A stretch of 64,000 bases of DNA from Spiroplasma endosymbiont of Clivina fossor (GTDB lineage: Bacteria; Bacillota_I; Bacilli_A; Mycoplasmatales; Nriv7): positions 1,401,605-1,465,604 of the forward strand of contig NZ_OZ035006.1 of the NCBI RefSeq assembly GCF_964031115.1, written 5' to 3'. Numbering within the stretch: the stretch's first letter is position 1; the number at the start of each line of letters is the position of its first letter. This document shows positions 47,205-56,970 of the stretch, one piece after another. The position numbers were made by a program, and so were the translations under genes. A model generated the notes under the pieces. It was not told the DNA's origin. It was given only the letters and a program-made list of their open reading frames with translations, and searched no databases.

Positions 47205-47212
47205 ATTAAACA

Positions 47213-48570
47213 TTACTTAACAGTCTGTAATCACTCAGCAACATTACAATGCAACTGTTCTTGTAAATCAACATTAGCAATAAAAAATTCTCTAACCTTA
47301 TCACGACCTAAGCCAAGTTTTTGCTCACCATAATTATATCAAGAACCATTTTTTTGCAAAATATTAGCCTTTAAACCTAATGAAATCAATTCTTCTAACT
47401 TACATATTCCCCGATCAAAGTAAATATCCAAAACTGTCATTTGAAAAGGAGGAGCAACTTTATTTTTAACAATTTTAACTTTAGTTTTATAACCAACCAA
47501 TTGATTATTAAGCAGAATTTGTCACTGGTCGCGTTTAGTTTTCTTAGGTATTTTTTAAAAAAGAAAAAATAATCATTTACTATAAATTATTTCAATATGC
47601 AAATTAAGTATATATTTCTTATGTATGATTTTTGTTGTAAAAAATTATTTTAATGTTGTTTTTATAAGCATTTTACTTAGTTTTTATAACCTTTTTATTA
47701 AGATTATGTTTGTTAATATTAAATATTTTGTTTTATTACTTATTTTTCAAATAAAACGATAATTAAATTGTAGTTACTTTTCTTTCAAAATTAATCAAAT
47801 ATTTTTCCACCTAACAAAACTTTACGCGTCCTTGTTCACTTCTTCTTAATTCAACTCGTAATGATGAATAAAATCTTAATGCTCTACCTCCGGGGGTTAT
47901 TTCTGGATTACCAAAAATAATTCCCACTTTTTCTCTAATTTGATTAATAAAAAAAACCAAACAATTAGTTTTAGCAATATATGAATTTAACTTGCGTAAC
48001 GCCTTTGACATTAATCGTGCTTGCGCACCAATTGTTTGATCAGACATTTCACCATCTAATTCAACTTGGGGGGGTTAATGCTGCCACAGAATCAATTACA
48101 ATCAAATCAATAGCATTTGATTTAACAAAAACTTCTAATATTCCTAACGCTTGCTCACCTGAATCTGGTTGAACAATTATTAATTGTTCTAAAATAACAC
48201 CAATTTTTTGAGCATAATTTGGGTCTAACGCATGTTCTACATCAATAAAAGCTGCTTTACCCTTTACCATTACTTTTTTGAACTTCACTAATGGCATGTA
48301 ATGCCAAAGTGGTTTTTCCTGAAGATTCAGCATCATAAACTTCAATAACTCTACCCCGAGGATACCCCCACCAATCCCAATTGCCATATTCAATAATAAA
48401 CTTCCCGAACTAAATAACATTATCTTTGGATGGAAGTTTATTATTCATATCTACAACCGCATCCCGACCATATTCTTTAATAATTGTTTGTAATGCTTGT
48501 TGTAAAAGTTCTTCGCGATTAATAATTTCGGTAATATTTGTTTTATATTTGAAATTTTTTTACCTCCACT
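47213..48570 (-). pseudogene. recA: recA, interrupted by a MITE and frameshifted
   Basis: RecA pairs homologous DNA strands and drives the SOS response. The N-terminal half (47832-48570) shows [13 protein letters not shown], the Walker A region [25 protein letters not shown] and [10 protein letters not shown], but in several frames. Shifts lie near 48418 (extra T), 48365-48369 (five C on plus, three expected), 48260-48262 (one extra) and 48068-48074 (seven G on plus, six expected). MITE M4 then follows RRSEQ. The C-terminal part (47213-47526, VGYKTKVKIVKNKVAPPFQ to the stop) is well kept. No ATG follows the ribosome-binding site GGAGGT: ATT stands where a start would be expected. Clearly non-functional unless reads are badly wrong. 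Confidence 0.92.
47527..47831. mobile_element. MITE-like element, copy M4 (305 bp) in recA
   Basis: The full-length reference copy: GGTCGCGTTTAGTTTTCTTA at the left and the reverse complement of GGACGCGTAAAGTTTTGTTA at the right. No open frame of note. recA coding sequence is recognisable on both sides and in a consistent frame once the element is removed; no clear target duplication. Confidence 0.85.
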
Positions 48571-48605
48571 AAATAAATTAACAAAAAAAATAAACTTTTC
48601 CTAGT

Positions 48606-49061
48606 TTATTTTAAATTTTCTTTAATTAATTCTTTAGTTAATTTAACACATTTATTAATAATTTGTTTACGATTTCCCGATAATTGATATTCATAAACTA
48701 AACATTTGTTATTATAAGCCAATGCAATATATACTAAACCTAATGGCTTATTTTCATGAATTTCAGGACCAGCATTGCCAGTAAAACTAATTGCCATAGC
48801 ACTATCAAATAAATTTTTTGCGTTTTGGGCCATTTCAATAGCTGTTTCAACACTAACAGCACCAAATGATTGTAAAGTTGTTAACTGAACTCTTGCTAAA
48901 TGAACTTTAGAATGAGCACTATAAGCTATTAACCCACCACGAAATACTTTGCTGGCCCCTTCTGTCTTAACTAATGCTTCACTAAAAGCTCCTCCTGTAA
49001 TACTTTCACAACTACTAATGGTTAAATTTTTCTTTTCTAATAATTTAACTAGATCGTGCAA
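48606..49061 (-). CDS. cinA: CinA C-terminal domain protein (nicotinamide-nucleotide amidase)
   Basis: A 151-residue stand-alone CinA C-terminal (PncC-type) domain, which deamidates NMN to NaMN in other bacteria. SCESITGGAFSEALV (about residues 17-31), GGLIAYS (about 42-48), GAVSVETAIEMAQNA and SFTGNAGPE are family signatures (usual form TGxAGP). The N-terminal MoCF-like domain of full CinA is absent. It lies between pgsA and recA, the conserved Firmicutes order pgsA-cinA-recA-rny. Confidence 0.88.
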   Translation of the reverse strand: MHDLVKLLEKKNLTISSCESITGGAFSEALVKTEGASKVFRGGLIAYSAHSKVHLARVQLTTLQSFGAVSVETAIEMAQNAKNLFDSAMAISFTGNAGPEIHENKPLGLVYIALAYNNKCLVYEYQLSGNRKQIINKCVKLTKELIKENLK

Positions 49062-49084
49062 CTTTTTTTCCTCCTAATTAATAT

Positions 49085-49702
49085 TTATTTTTGATTGCTT
49101 TGTTTAATTCCAAGAATATAAGTAATTGCACTCCAAATTGAAAGCAATAACGATAAATACATTGGTATTAAAATAATGTGATACTTTCATGAACCTCAAC
49201 CACTATCTCATCCAAATCAGATATGATTAATAAAAAATAATAATGTTAACCCCCCCATTTGCATTAGCGTTTTTAATTTACCATAATAATTAGCAGCAAT
49301 AACAACTTTCTTAGTTGCTAAAAACATTCTTATCCCATCAAGCAAAATATCGCGAGAAATCAAAATTAATGTTACTCAAACCGGAATAATTTGCGGAATT
49401 GTCATAATAATTAAAACACCACTAGTCAACATCTTATCAGCAATCGGATCAGCAATCTTACCAAAGTTTGTTACTTGCTGATTTTTTCTAGCAAGATAAC
49501 CATCTAATCAATCACTAAAACAAGCAATAATAAAAAGGAACCCTGCAATAATTCAAAGAATATTAATTTTAACATTACTATCAATACTAATACTACCACT
49601 AACAAAATTATAGTTATCAAATGGTCCACCTAACAACATTAAAATTAAAATTATTGGTACTAAAATAATTCGTACTAATGTTATTTTATTTGGTAAATTC
49701 AT
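49085..49702 (-). CDS. pgsA: CDP-diacylglycerol--glycerol-3-phosphate 3-phosphatidyltransferase
   Basis: Makes phosphatidylglycerophosphate, the step toward phosphatidylglycerol and cardiolipin. The 205-residue membrane protein has the CDP-alcohol phosphotransferase motif DWLDGYLAR...GKIADPIADK (D-x2-DG-x2-AR-x8-G-x3-D-x3-D; about residues 65-91). TGA tryptophans are frequent. A run of seven G (49252-49258, C on plus) encodes MGG and is in frame here. ATG 49702 follows AGGAGG. Confidence 0.9.
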
Positions 49703-49746
49703 TAGCAACCCTCCTATATAAATAATTATAACCTAAAAATAAAAAA

Positions 49747-50168
49747 CGAGATTAAAAATCTCGTAAGCCACATTCTGTTCTTAAAGACATCAATGCTTTA
49801 AGTGCTAATCATTTATCTATATTAATTAACCTTTAAAGTTAACAAATATCCATTAATTACTTATCATTCGCAATTAATAGTTCCCCTACCATAATTTGGG
49901 TTTCTCACTTATGGGGTTTACCGCGTTCCACTCTAATAATTTCTCATTAGCATCGTCACTATGGCACTTTTATAAACTACTAAACCATATTAAATAATTA
50001 ACTTAGGTTATTAATTAGCCATCTAAGAAACAGCAGATGCTGTTTCTTATCCTTGGATTATTTTTTTTCCAAGCATAAACATTACTAGCATCACAGCTAG
50101 TGTGAGTGTGGACTTTCCTCTATTCAAAAATAAATTTCTAACAGCGATTAGCACGGATTTTTAATCTC
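49747..50168 (-). ncRNA. rnpB: RNase P RNA
   Basis: Catalytic RNA of RNase P, which removes 5' leaders from tRNA precursors. The core signature GAGGAAAGTCCACACTC is near 50100-50116, and GGCTTACGAG is near the 3' end. The 5' end (GAGATTAAAAATC) can pair perfectly with the 3' GATTTTTAATCTC, forming helix P1. A final CGAGATT/AATCTCG hairpin followed by T-rich sequence (49747-49763) acts as terminator. About 420 nt, directly after gpsB as in Bacillus. Confidence 0.92.
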
Positions 50169-50180
50169 ATATTCATTTTA

Positions 50181-50513
50181 CTACTTATTAACTTTACTTT
50201 CAAGTTTACTTAACCGATTTATGATATCAACATTTCGTAAACCTTTTTCTTCTAACTTATCTCGTTGTTGCATAACAATTTCATAATTACTTTTTAACTT
50301 TTCATGTTCTTCAATTATTTCTTTAAGTTTTTCTTTTAAACGCAAAATTTCATCAACATGAGTTTCCATAATTTTATTAAAAGCATCATAATCTTTTTGA
50401 ACAATATCTAAAAATCGATCAACTTCTTGGGCATCATAACCTTTAAAATTAATTTGAAATTCTTTTTCTAAAATATCCTCTTTTGTCAATTTAAAACTAT
50501 TATCATTTTTCAT
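50181..50513 (-). CDS. gpsB: GpsB/DivIVA-like cell cycle protein
   Basis: A 110-residue DivIVA-family protein. The N-terminal lipid-binding motif FKGYDAQEVDRFLDIV (about residues 23-38) is followed by a coiled coil (about 40-105). GpsB guides wall synthesis in walled bacteria; in a wall-less cell it may act in division or membrane curvature (inference). A strong RBS AAGGAGG lies before the ATG. It lies between dnaD and rnpB. Confidence 0.85.
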   Translation of the reverse strand: MKNDNSFKLTKEDILEKEFQINFKGYDAQEVDRFLDIVQKDYDAFNKIMETHVDEILRLKEKLKEIIEEHEKLKSNYEIVMQQRDKLEEKGLRNVDIINRLSKLESKVNK

Positions 50514-50517
50514 AAAA

Positions 50518-51084
50518 TTATTCCTCCTTTTTTACGGCATCAATCATATCAGTAATTAATCAATTAAATTGTGATAAACCTTTTTTATTACTAGAATTTA
50601 AAATCAATTGTTGTAATTTAATAAAATTAGTTTTTTTATTATTACTTTTTAATGATTGCACCTTATTAATTAAATTTTCATCACTCAAATGTTGTTCAAT
50701 AAATAATTTTTGTTCAAAAGATAACGGTGTTACTAAAACACTATTAATATCAACAAACTTATCTTCAATAATTCCATTATCATCTTGCAACATCTGAAAA
50801 ATCCTATTAAATAAAGGTGTTAATGACATTGTTAACTTATCATTAAAATTACTAATTTGCAAATAATCTTTTTCTAATAATTGCACTAATAATTTATCAA
50901 TTTTGTTAACATCAAAATTAGAAAAATTTTCTAATTCCCGCGGAGTTACAAATTGATATTCTTCCGATAATAAATGCATTAGTAATAATAGAATAATTAA
51001 TTCATCTTCAGTAATTAAAAGAACCTTATAAAACTGTAATAAAAGTCTTCACTTATGAAAAATATTTAACGAATTTATGTTCAT
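50518..51084 (-). CDS. DnaD-like replication protein
   Basis: A 188-residue protein. Residues 1-95 form a winged-helix-like region (LLLQFYKVLLITEDELIILLLLMHLLSEE...TPRELENF), with KLLVQLLEKDYLQI following, like the DnaD N-terminal domain. The usual C-terminal DnaB_2 region is short and divergent. DnaD helps load the replicative helicase in Firmicutes. TGA tryptophans at residues about 12 and 180 hide the full frame under the standard code. It lies 5 bp before gpsA in the operon. Confidence 0.72.
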
Positions 51085-51089
51085 TATCT

Positions 51090-52085
51090 TTATTCAATTG
51101 GAAAATGTTTTAAAAAGTTGTTAATTACAATTTGAGGGCTTTCATATAAATAAAGAATTTTATATAATAATGCAAATAAAGGGAGATTTAACTTTAATTT
51201 TGGCATTTGCTCATTAACTAACCGACAAGTGCCTAACCCTTCAACAGTTTTTTGTAATTGCTTAATAACAGTTTCTGGATCATTAGTTTTTCCAACTTCA
51301 TAACCAAATTGATAATTACGAGATTTCGGTGACATTGCTGTTAAAATTAAATCCCCAATTCCGGCTGGCGTTAAAAATGTTTCTGATTTTCCCCCCATTT
51401 TATTACTAAATTTAATTGCTTCATTTAAACCAATAGTAATAAAAGATGCGACAGTATTATCACTAGCATTTTGCCCTTTTAACATTCCCGAAATAATCGC
51501 AACAACATTTTTTAATGCACTAGCACACTCAACACCAATAAAATCATTAGTAATCGTCACCGAAAAATTTTCACTATTAAAATATTGTTGAACTTTTTTT
51601 GCATATAATAAATTCTCACTAACCGCCGTTACTTGTGTAGGAAATCTTTGAATAATTTCAATCGCAATACTAGGTCCATATAATCCTGATAAATCTTCAA
51701 TAATATCAGGATTTAAATTTTTACGAATTGTTAATGATAACCTTTCACCACTATTAGGGTCAAAACCTTTAGCAATATTAATAAAATGCACTGGATAAGT
51801 TACTAACTCATTAATTTGCTGACAAACACTAGGTAAAACCAGCGAAGGAACCGCAAAAACAATAATTTTAGCATCACATACAGCTTGTTTTAAATCATTA
51901 GTAGCCACAATATTTTCTTTTAAACGAATTCCTTGAAAATATTTACTATTTTGATGATTATTGTTAATATCATTAACTTCACTTTTTTCAATGCCATACA
52001 TTAATACTTCATTTTTATTATCTGCTAAAACTTGTGCCAAAGCACTAGCAAATGCACCAGTTCCTAAAATAATAATTTTTTGCAT
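51090..52085 (-). CDS. gpsA: Glycerol-3-phosphate dehydrogenase [NAD(P)+]
   Basis: Interconverts dihydroxyacetone phosphate and sn-glycerol 3-phosphate for phospholipid synthesis. The 331-residue protein has the dinucleotide-binding start IIILGTGAFASALAQVLA (GxGxxA; residues 3-20), then AVPSLVLP, NIAKGFD, GPSIAIEI and the catalytic Lys in ECASALKNVVAI (about 190-201). GxRNYxFG appears as KSRNYQFGYEVG. It lies between der and the DnaD-like gene. Confidence 0.94.
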   Translation of the reverse strand: MQKIIILGTGAFASALAQVLADNKNEVLMYGIEKSEVNDINNNHQNSKYFQGIRLKENIVATNDLKQAVCDAKIIVFAVPSLVLPSVCQQINELVTYPVHFINIAKGFDPNSGERLSLTIRKNLNPDIIEDLSGLYGPSIAIEIIQRFPTQVTAVSENLLYAKKVQQYFNSENFSVTITNDFIGVECASALKNVVAIISGMLKGQNASDNTVASFITIGLNEAIKFSNKMGGKSETFLTPAGIGDLILTAMSPKSRNYQFGYEVGKTNDPETVIKQLQKTVEGLGTCRLVNEQMPKLKLNLPLFALLYKILYLYESPQIVINNFLKHFPIE

Positions 52086-52106
52086 TCTTTTACCTTCCTT
52101 AAATAT

Positions 52107-53426
52107 TTATTTTCTTTGACGAAAAATCAATCGTAAAGGAATTCCTTGAAAGTCAAAATATTCTCGTAACTGATTTTCCAAAAATCTTGCATATGAAAAA
52201 TGTAAATGCTTCGGGTTATTAACAAATAAAACAAAAGTAATCGGTTGCTTACTTACTTGCGTAGCATAATATATCTTTAATCTTTCACCATGAAAAATAG
52301 GCGGTTGATGTAATAATTGAGCCTTACTAAGAATTTCATTAACAACACTAGTTTGAATTCGTAAATTTTGTTTTTCTTGAATCTTATTAATATTTTGAAA
52401 AATCTTTCCGAGATGGACATTTTTTAATGCCGAAACAAAAATTACAAAAGCATAATGAAGATATTTAAAATGAACTTGAATTTCTTTACGAAAATCATCT
52501 AAGGTTTTTTTTGTTTTTTCCATTTCATCATATTTGTTAACAACAATAATTACTGGTTTATAACCCTCTTTCGCAATGGCACCAATTTTAGCATCTTGTT
52601 CTTTAATACCTTCATTACCATCTAATACTAATAAAACAATATCACTTCGTTCTACAGCTTTTAAAGCCCGCAAAACACTATATTTTTCTAAATTTGTTTG
52701 AACTTTTCCTCGTTTTCTAATTCCCGCTGTATCAATAACAACAAATTTTTGCCCATTTCTAACAAATGAACTATCAACCGCATCAGTTGTCGTGCCCGGA
52801 AGATTAGAAACAACAACCCGCGATTCATTTAATAATGCGTTTGTTAAACTAGACTTACCAACATTCGGTCGACCAATAATAGCCATTTTAGTTTCATTTT
52901 CAAGATCTGGTTTTATTTCTAAATTTAATTGATTTAAACTAAAAATAATTTTATCTAACAAATCACCAATCCCAATCCCATGCGTTGACGAAACAGCAAT
53001 TGGTTCACCAAATCCTAATTGAATAAACTCATATAGTTCATTATTAACTTGTTGATTATCATATTTATTAACAACCAAAATAACTGGTTTATTAATTCCA
53101 TAAAGCATTTTAGCAATTTGTTTTTCTTCATCTTGCAAGCGTTCTTGATAGTTAGTAGTAAAAATAATAACATCCGCTTGTTCAATCGCAATTTGTGCTT
53201 GTAACAAAATTTGTCCTTGTAATTCATCATTACCAAAACCATGACCACCTGTATCTACTAATCAAAATTCACGATTAAGTCATTGTGCCTTTTGATAAAT
53301 CCGATCTCGCGTAACTCCTGGTGTATCATCAACAATTGATAAACGATTTTTAATCAAGCGATTAAATAATGTTGACTTACCAACATTAGGTCGCCCAATA
53401 ATAGCGACAATTGCAGAATTTTTCAT
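52107..53426 (-). CDS. der: Ribosome-assembly GTPase Der (EngA)
   Basis: Double-domain GTPase needed for 50S maturation, 439 residues. Two P-loops GRPNVGKST (about residues 11-19) and GRPNVGKSS (about 185-193), two DTxG motifs ([15 protein letters not shown]), two NKYD motifs and a C-terminal KH-like domain are visible. Two TGA tryptophans join the N-terminal part to the rest. It lies 15 bp after cmk. Confidence 0.96.
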
Positions 53427-53441
53427 TTTATTTTTTCCTAA

Positions 53442-54131
53442 CTATGCATTTGCAAAAGGCATTGATTTCCTTTTAATTTCATAAGCCATTGTTGCAATTA
53501 AATCAACAATTTGATCTAATGATAAATTACTATTATCAATTTCAATCGCATCATTAGCTTTTTTTAAGGGGCCAACTTTACGATCGGAATCTTGACGATC
53601 ACGATCTTGTAAATTATTTTGAACACTAGACAACTCTAAAACTATTCCTTGTTGTCGTGCTTGTTCCACTCTTCTTTGTACTCGTTTACTAACTGTTGCT
53701 GTTAAAAATACTTTTAATTGCGCATTAGGTAAAACAACCGTCCCAATATCTCTCCCTGCAAGAATATAACCAAAGCCTTGAACAATTGCTCTTTGACTTT
53801 TAACCATAAATGTTCTTACTGCTTTGATAGCACTAATAGGACTAACATACTCAACAACCTTTTTACTACTTAAATCATAAGAATTTTGTTTAACCCCATT
53901 CACATAAATATTGCCATTAGCATCATAACTAAATCTAATATTAGCCAACACCTTAATAACTGCTCGATTATCATCAATATCAATTTTATTTACTAAACAA
54001 TAAAGCGTTAAAGCCCGATACATTAAGCCAGTATCAATAAAAATATAATGTAACCGTTTAGCGACTAATTTAGCAGTTGTTGACTTACCACTTCCAGCTG
54101 GTCCATCAATAGCAATATTTATCTGTTTCAT
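53442..54131 (-). CDS. cmk: Cytidylate kinase
   Basis: Phosphorylates CMP and dCMP. The 229-residue protein has the P-loop IAIDGPAGSGKSTTAK (about residues 5-20), DTGLMYRALT (about 34-43), GRDIGTVVLPNAQLKVFLTA (about 122-141) and RDRQDSDRKVGPL, all diagnostic. It is in the conserved order cmk-der-gpsA. Confidence 0.95.
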   Translation of the reverse strand: MKQINIAIDGPAGSGKSTTAKLVAKRLHYIFIDTGLMYRALTLYCLVNKIDIDDNRAVIKVLANIRFSYDANGNIYVNGVKQNSYDLSSKKVVEYVSPISAIKAVRTFMVKSQRAIVQGFGYILAGRDIGTVVLPNAQLKVFLTATVSKRVQRRVEQARQQGIVLELSSVQNNLQDRDRQDSDRKVGPLKKANDAIEIDNSNLSLDQIVDLIATMAYEIKRKSMPFANA

Positions 54132-54175
54132 TTTTTATTCCACCTCTAATAAATTATACATCTAATATAACGATA

Positions 54176-54889
54176 TTATTGAATTAATAAAAGTAAAAGA
54201 ACAATTAATAATGCGATAATCAAGATAATACTACCAATTATTAACAATACCAATCATTTAAAACTAATTTTTTGTTTTTTAAACCTTGTTACTAACTGAT
54301 TAAATTGCTCATCAGTAATTACTGCTGAATTTGATAATAATTCTCCTAACGGTTTTTTACTAGGCATTAACGCCTCAGGATGCTTTTTTAAATCTTCTTG
54401 ATAGATTTTAATTACTTGCTGGGCTAATTCCGTTTCTGAAGAAATTTTAGTTTGTAAATTTTTAGCAGAATTTTCTAATGCTAAAATTATTTCTTGATAT
54501 TTACTTTCACTACTACCATTTAAATGCTGGCCAAATTTATGATGATAATTATAGTCTTGTAAAATCTGTTGTAAATTAACATTATCATTTAAATCACAAT
54601 CATACTTACTACGAATATCGGTTAAATACTGATTAATTTCATATCTAACTTCAAAATTAATAAAATCTTTTGAATGGTCTTGATGTAATTGAGGACTTAA
54701 TAATTCCCATTCTTGATTAATATTATCAAGAAATTCTTGAAAATATTCCTTATCAATATGACTAAAACGCGTAATATAATCTTGCAATAACTCTTCTTCT
54801 TGCAATAATGCTTGATCTAACTCAATCTCACGATTAATTTGCTCTCGTAAGAGCGAAAATCGTTCCATCCTTGTTTGTTCAATTTTCAC
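54176..54889 (-). CDS. Unknown tail-anchored membrane protein
   Basis: A 237-residue protein. Residues 1-208 are highly charged and helical (many Glu, Gln, Lys; coiled-coil character); a single hydrophobic segment occupies about residues 212-236, with almost no outside tail. A TGA tryptophan at the membrane border hides this segment under the standard code. The start is a GTG after GAGGCGG; an internal ATG at residue 8 is possible. I recognise no family. Topology suggests a cytoplasmic domain held at the membrane. Confidence 0.6.
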
Positions 54890-54916
54890 TACTACCGCCT
54901 CATTTCTCTAATATAA

Positions 54917-55570
54917 TTATAATAAAATATAATGACTTGCGTTAGCATTTTTTTCAATTAATGGTCAAGTTGCTGTTACGATTAAACTATAAACTAAAGC
55001 TTCCAAACAAAATTTTATTAAATTAAATGGTAAAAAAACTACAAATAATTGATTTCGTAAAGATGCCACCCCATATAATTCCAAAATAAAAGCTCAATTT
55101 AAAAAAGTCATTCAAAATGAATTAATGATGGCTGCTAAAAAAATACTAATAATTCAAACAATAATTGTTAAAAATTTACCAGAACTATTTTTTGTTCATC
55201 CACAAAATTGAATAATAAAAAATAATGGTATTTGGACAACTAAAAATATTGAATAGAATCCTCCTGTTGCTAACATTAACGCTAAATAAGCAATTGGACC
55301 ACTAACACTAGTAATTAGCATTAACATTCAAGGAATTAAAAATACTAAAAAATAAGTATAAATAATTCCTAAAAACGGAAAAGCAATAATAATAAAAACA
55401 TCAATAAATTCTAATTTTAAGTAAGGCAAAAATAAAGGCGGAATAAATTTACTAATATAACCCACTAATAAACAAATAGCTAAAAAATTAGCAATTAAAA
55501 CTAGCTTTTTAATTGTTAATTGACTATCATTTTTAAATGTTACTCATAACAATCTTGTTGTCTTTCTCAT
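54917..55570 (-). CDS. ECF transporter S component (vitamin or cofactor uptake)
   Basis: A 217-residue protein with six predicted membrane segments. The arrangement, with a long N-terminal basic region, PLFLPYLKLEFIDVFIIIAFPFLG (first helices) and LPFNLIKFCLEALVYSLIV near the C-terminus, fits ECF S components such as RibU or FolT (the LxFxDxP-like and PxNxxK regions). The substrate cannot be told. No ECF ATPase genes are in this window. At least eight TGA tryptophans are read. Confidence 0.75.
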
Positions 55571-55659
55571 TAATTTATTACTCCTTAATTAATTACCGTT
55601 ATTTCAACATATTTATTGTATAATATTTTTACAAATAAAGAAAAGGAGAAAATTTATTA

Positions 55660-56211
55660 ATGGAAAATAATATCGTTCCTGTAATTATTGAAATTACTAC
55701 TGGTAGTAGTAACAAATATGAATATAATTTTGAAACTAAAAGAATTATTTTAGATCGTGTTTTATATGGTGCTAATGTTTATCCTGCCGAATATGGTTGT
55801 ATTGAAAATACTTTAGACTGAGATGGTGATCCACTTGATGTTATGGCTTTAGCCACATATCCAACAATTGCTGGATGTCAAGCCAATGTTAGAATTCTTG
55901 GAGCCTTAGAAATGATTGATGGTGGTGAAATTGATACTAAACTATTTGGTGTTTTAGCTGATGACCCTCATTTTAATCATCTTAAATCTTTAAAAGATGT
56001 TCCTGAACATACTTTAGCAAAAATTAAAAATTTCTTTATCCAATATAAACAGTTACAAAAAAAAGCAGTTATTGTTAAAGAATGAAAAGATGAACAATGA
56101 GCTTTAAAAGAGTTAGCTCATTGTCGTGAACTATACACTAAATATAACGAACTTCTAATTAATGAAGGAAAAGAAAAATTACTAGAAAAATTTAAAGAAA
56201 TACAAAAATAA
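55660..56211 (+). CDS. ppa: Inorganic pyrophosphatase (family I)
   Basis: Hydrolyses pyrophosphate, pulling biosynthetic reactions forward. The 183-residue protein includes the metal-binding signature DWDGDPLDVMALA (about residues 48-60) with three Asp ligands, GANVYPAEYGCIEN and LADDPHFNHLKSLKDVPEH. A TATAAT box (near 55618) and AAAGGAG lie upstream. It is transcribed opposite to its neighbours and ends at a shared terminator. Confidence 0.95.
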
Positions 56212-56234
56212 TCCTTACGGATTATTTTTTTTTC
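56207..56234 (+). terminator. Rho-independent terminator of ppa
   Basis: AATAATCC-TTAC-GGATTATT followed by a T-run. It overlaps the ppa stop and the last codons of rluB on the other strand, so the genes meet end to end. Confidence 0.75.
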
Positions 56235-56965
56235 GCCATTATTTCTAATTGCTTAACTTCATCATTTGTTAATAACCGATAATGACCTTCACTAATACCA
56301 CTAAGGGTTAATATTCCCACAGCAACCCGTTTTAATGTTAAAACTTTACCATTTATTGCTTTAATCATTTTCCGAATTTGTTGATTGTGACCATCTTGAA
56401 TTGTTATTGCTAACATATAAGATTGTTGATTACTATTTACCTTTAATAATTTAACTTGTACTGCTTTAGCTAAAAAATCATCATCAATTAAAACACCATT
56501 TAATAAATTATTAATCATTGTGGAAGTAATTTTACCCTTAACCGTTACTTCATAAACTTTATTAATGCCGTGAGTTGGGTGCATAATTAAATTAGCAAAA
56601 TTACCATCATTAGTTAATAACAATAATCCACTAGTATAATAATCTAATCTGCCAATCGGATAAATCCGCACAGTAATATCTTGTAAATAATCAAAGACAG
56701 TTTTTCTTCCGAGGGGGTCATCCAAAGAAGTAATACAGCCAATTGGTTTATTAAAAGCTAAATAAATATTTTCTTGTTCTTCTGGTAATAATTGACCATT
56801 AACAATAATTTTAGCATTTACTTCAACTTTAAATCCTAATTCCGTAATAATTTGTTCATTAACTGCAACTTTGCCAGCTAAAATTAATTGTTCTGCTTTT
56901 CGTCGCGAACAATAATAACCACGCATGGCAATTATTTTTTGTAATCGTTCTTTTTTCATTATCAT
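56222..56965 (-). CDS. rluB: RsuA/RluB-family pseudouridine synthase
   Basis: A 247-residue enzyme with an N-terminal S4 domain (RLQKIIAMRGYYCSRRKAEQLI, residues 7-28) and catalytic motif GRLDYYTSGLLLLTNDG (about 100-116; catalytic Asp in RLD), then HPTHGINKVYEV and GHNQQIRKM. It probably modifies 23S rRNA as RluB does. It lies 5 bp after scpB, the conserved scpA-scpB-rluB order. Confidence 0.92.
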   Translation of the reverse strand: MIMKKERLQKIIAMRGYYCSRRKAEQLILAGKVAVNEQIITELGFKVEVNAKIIVNGQLLPEEQENIYLAFNKPIGCITSLDDPLGRKTVFDYLQDITVRIYPIGRLDYYTSGLLLLTNDGNFANLIMHPTHGINKVYEVTVKGKITSTMINNLLNGVLIDDDFLAKAVQVKLLKVNSNQQSYMLAITIQDGHNQQIRKMIKAINGKVLTLKRVAVGILTLSGISEGHYRLLTNDEVKQLEIMAKKK

Positions 56966-56970
56966 TATCC

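Noticed and set aside
47520..47840. Target duplication of the MITE in recA
   Set aside because: Flanks are GAACAA and AGTGAC. At most one base could be duplicated, so I do not claim a duplication length.
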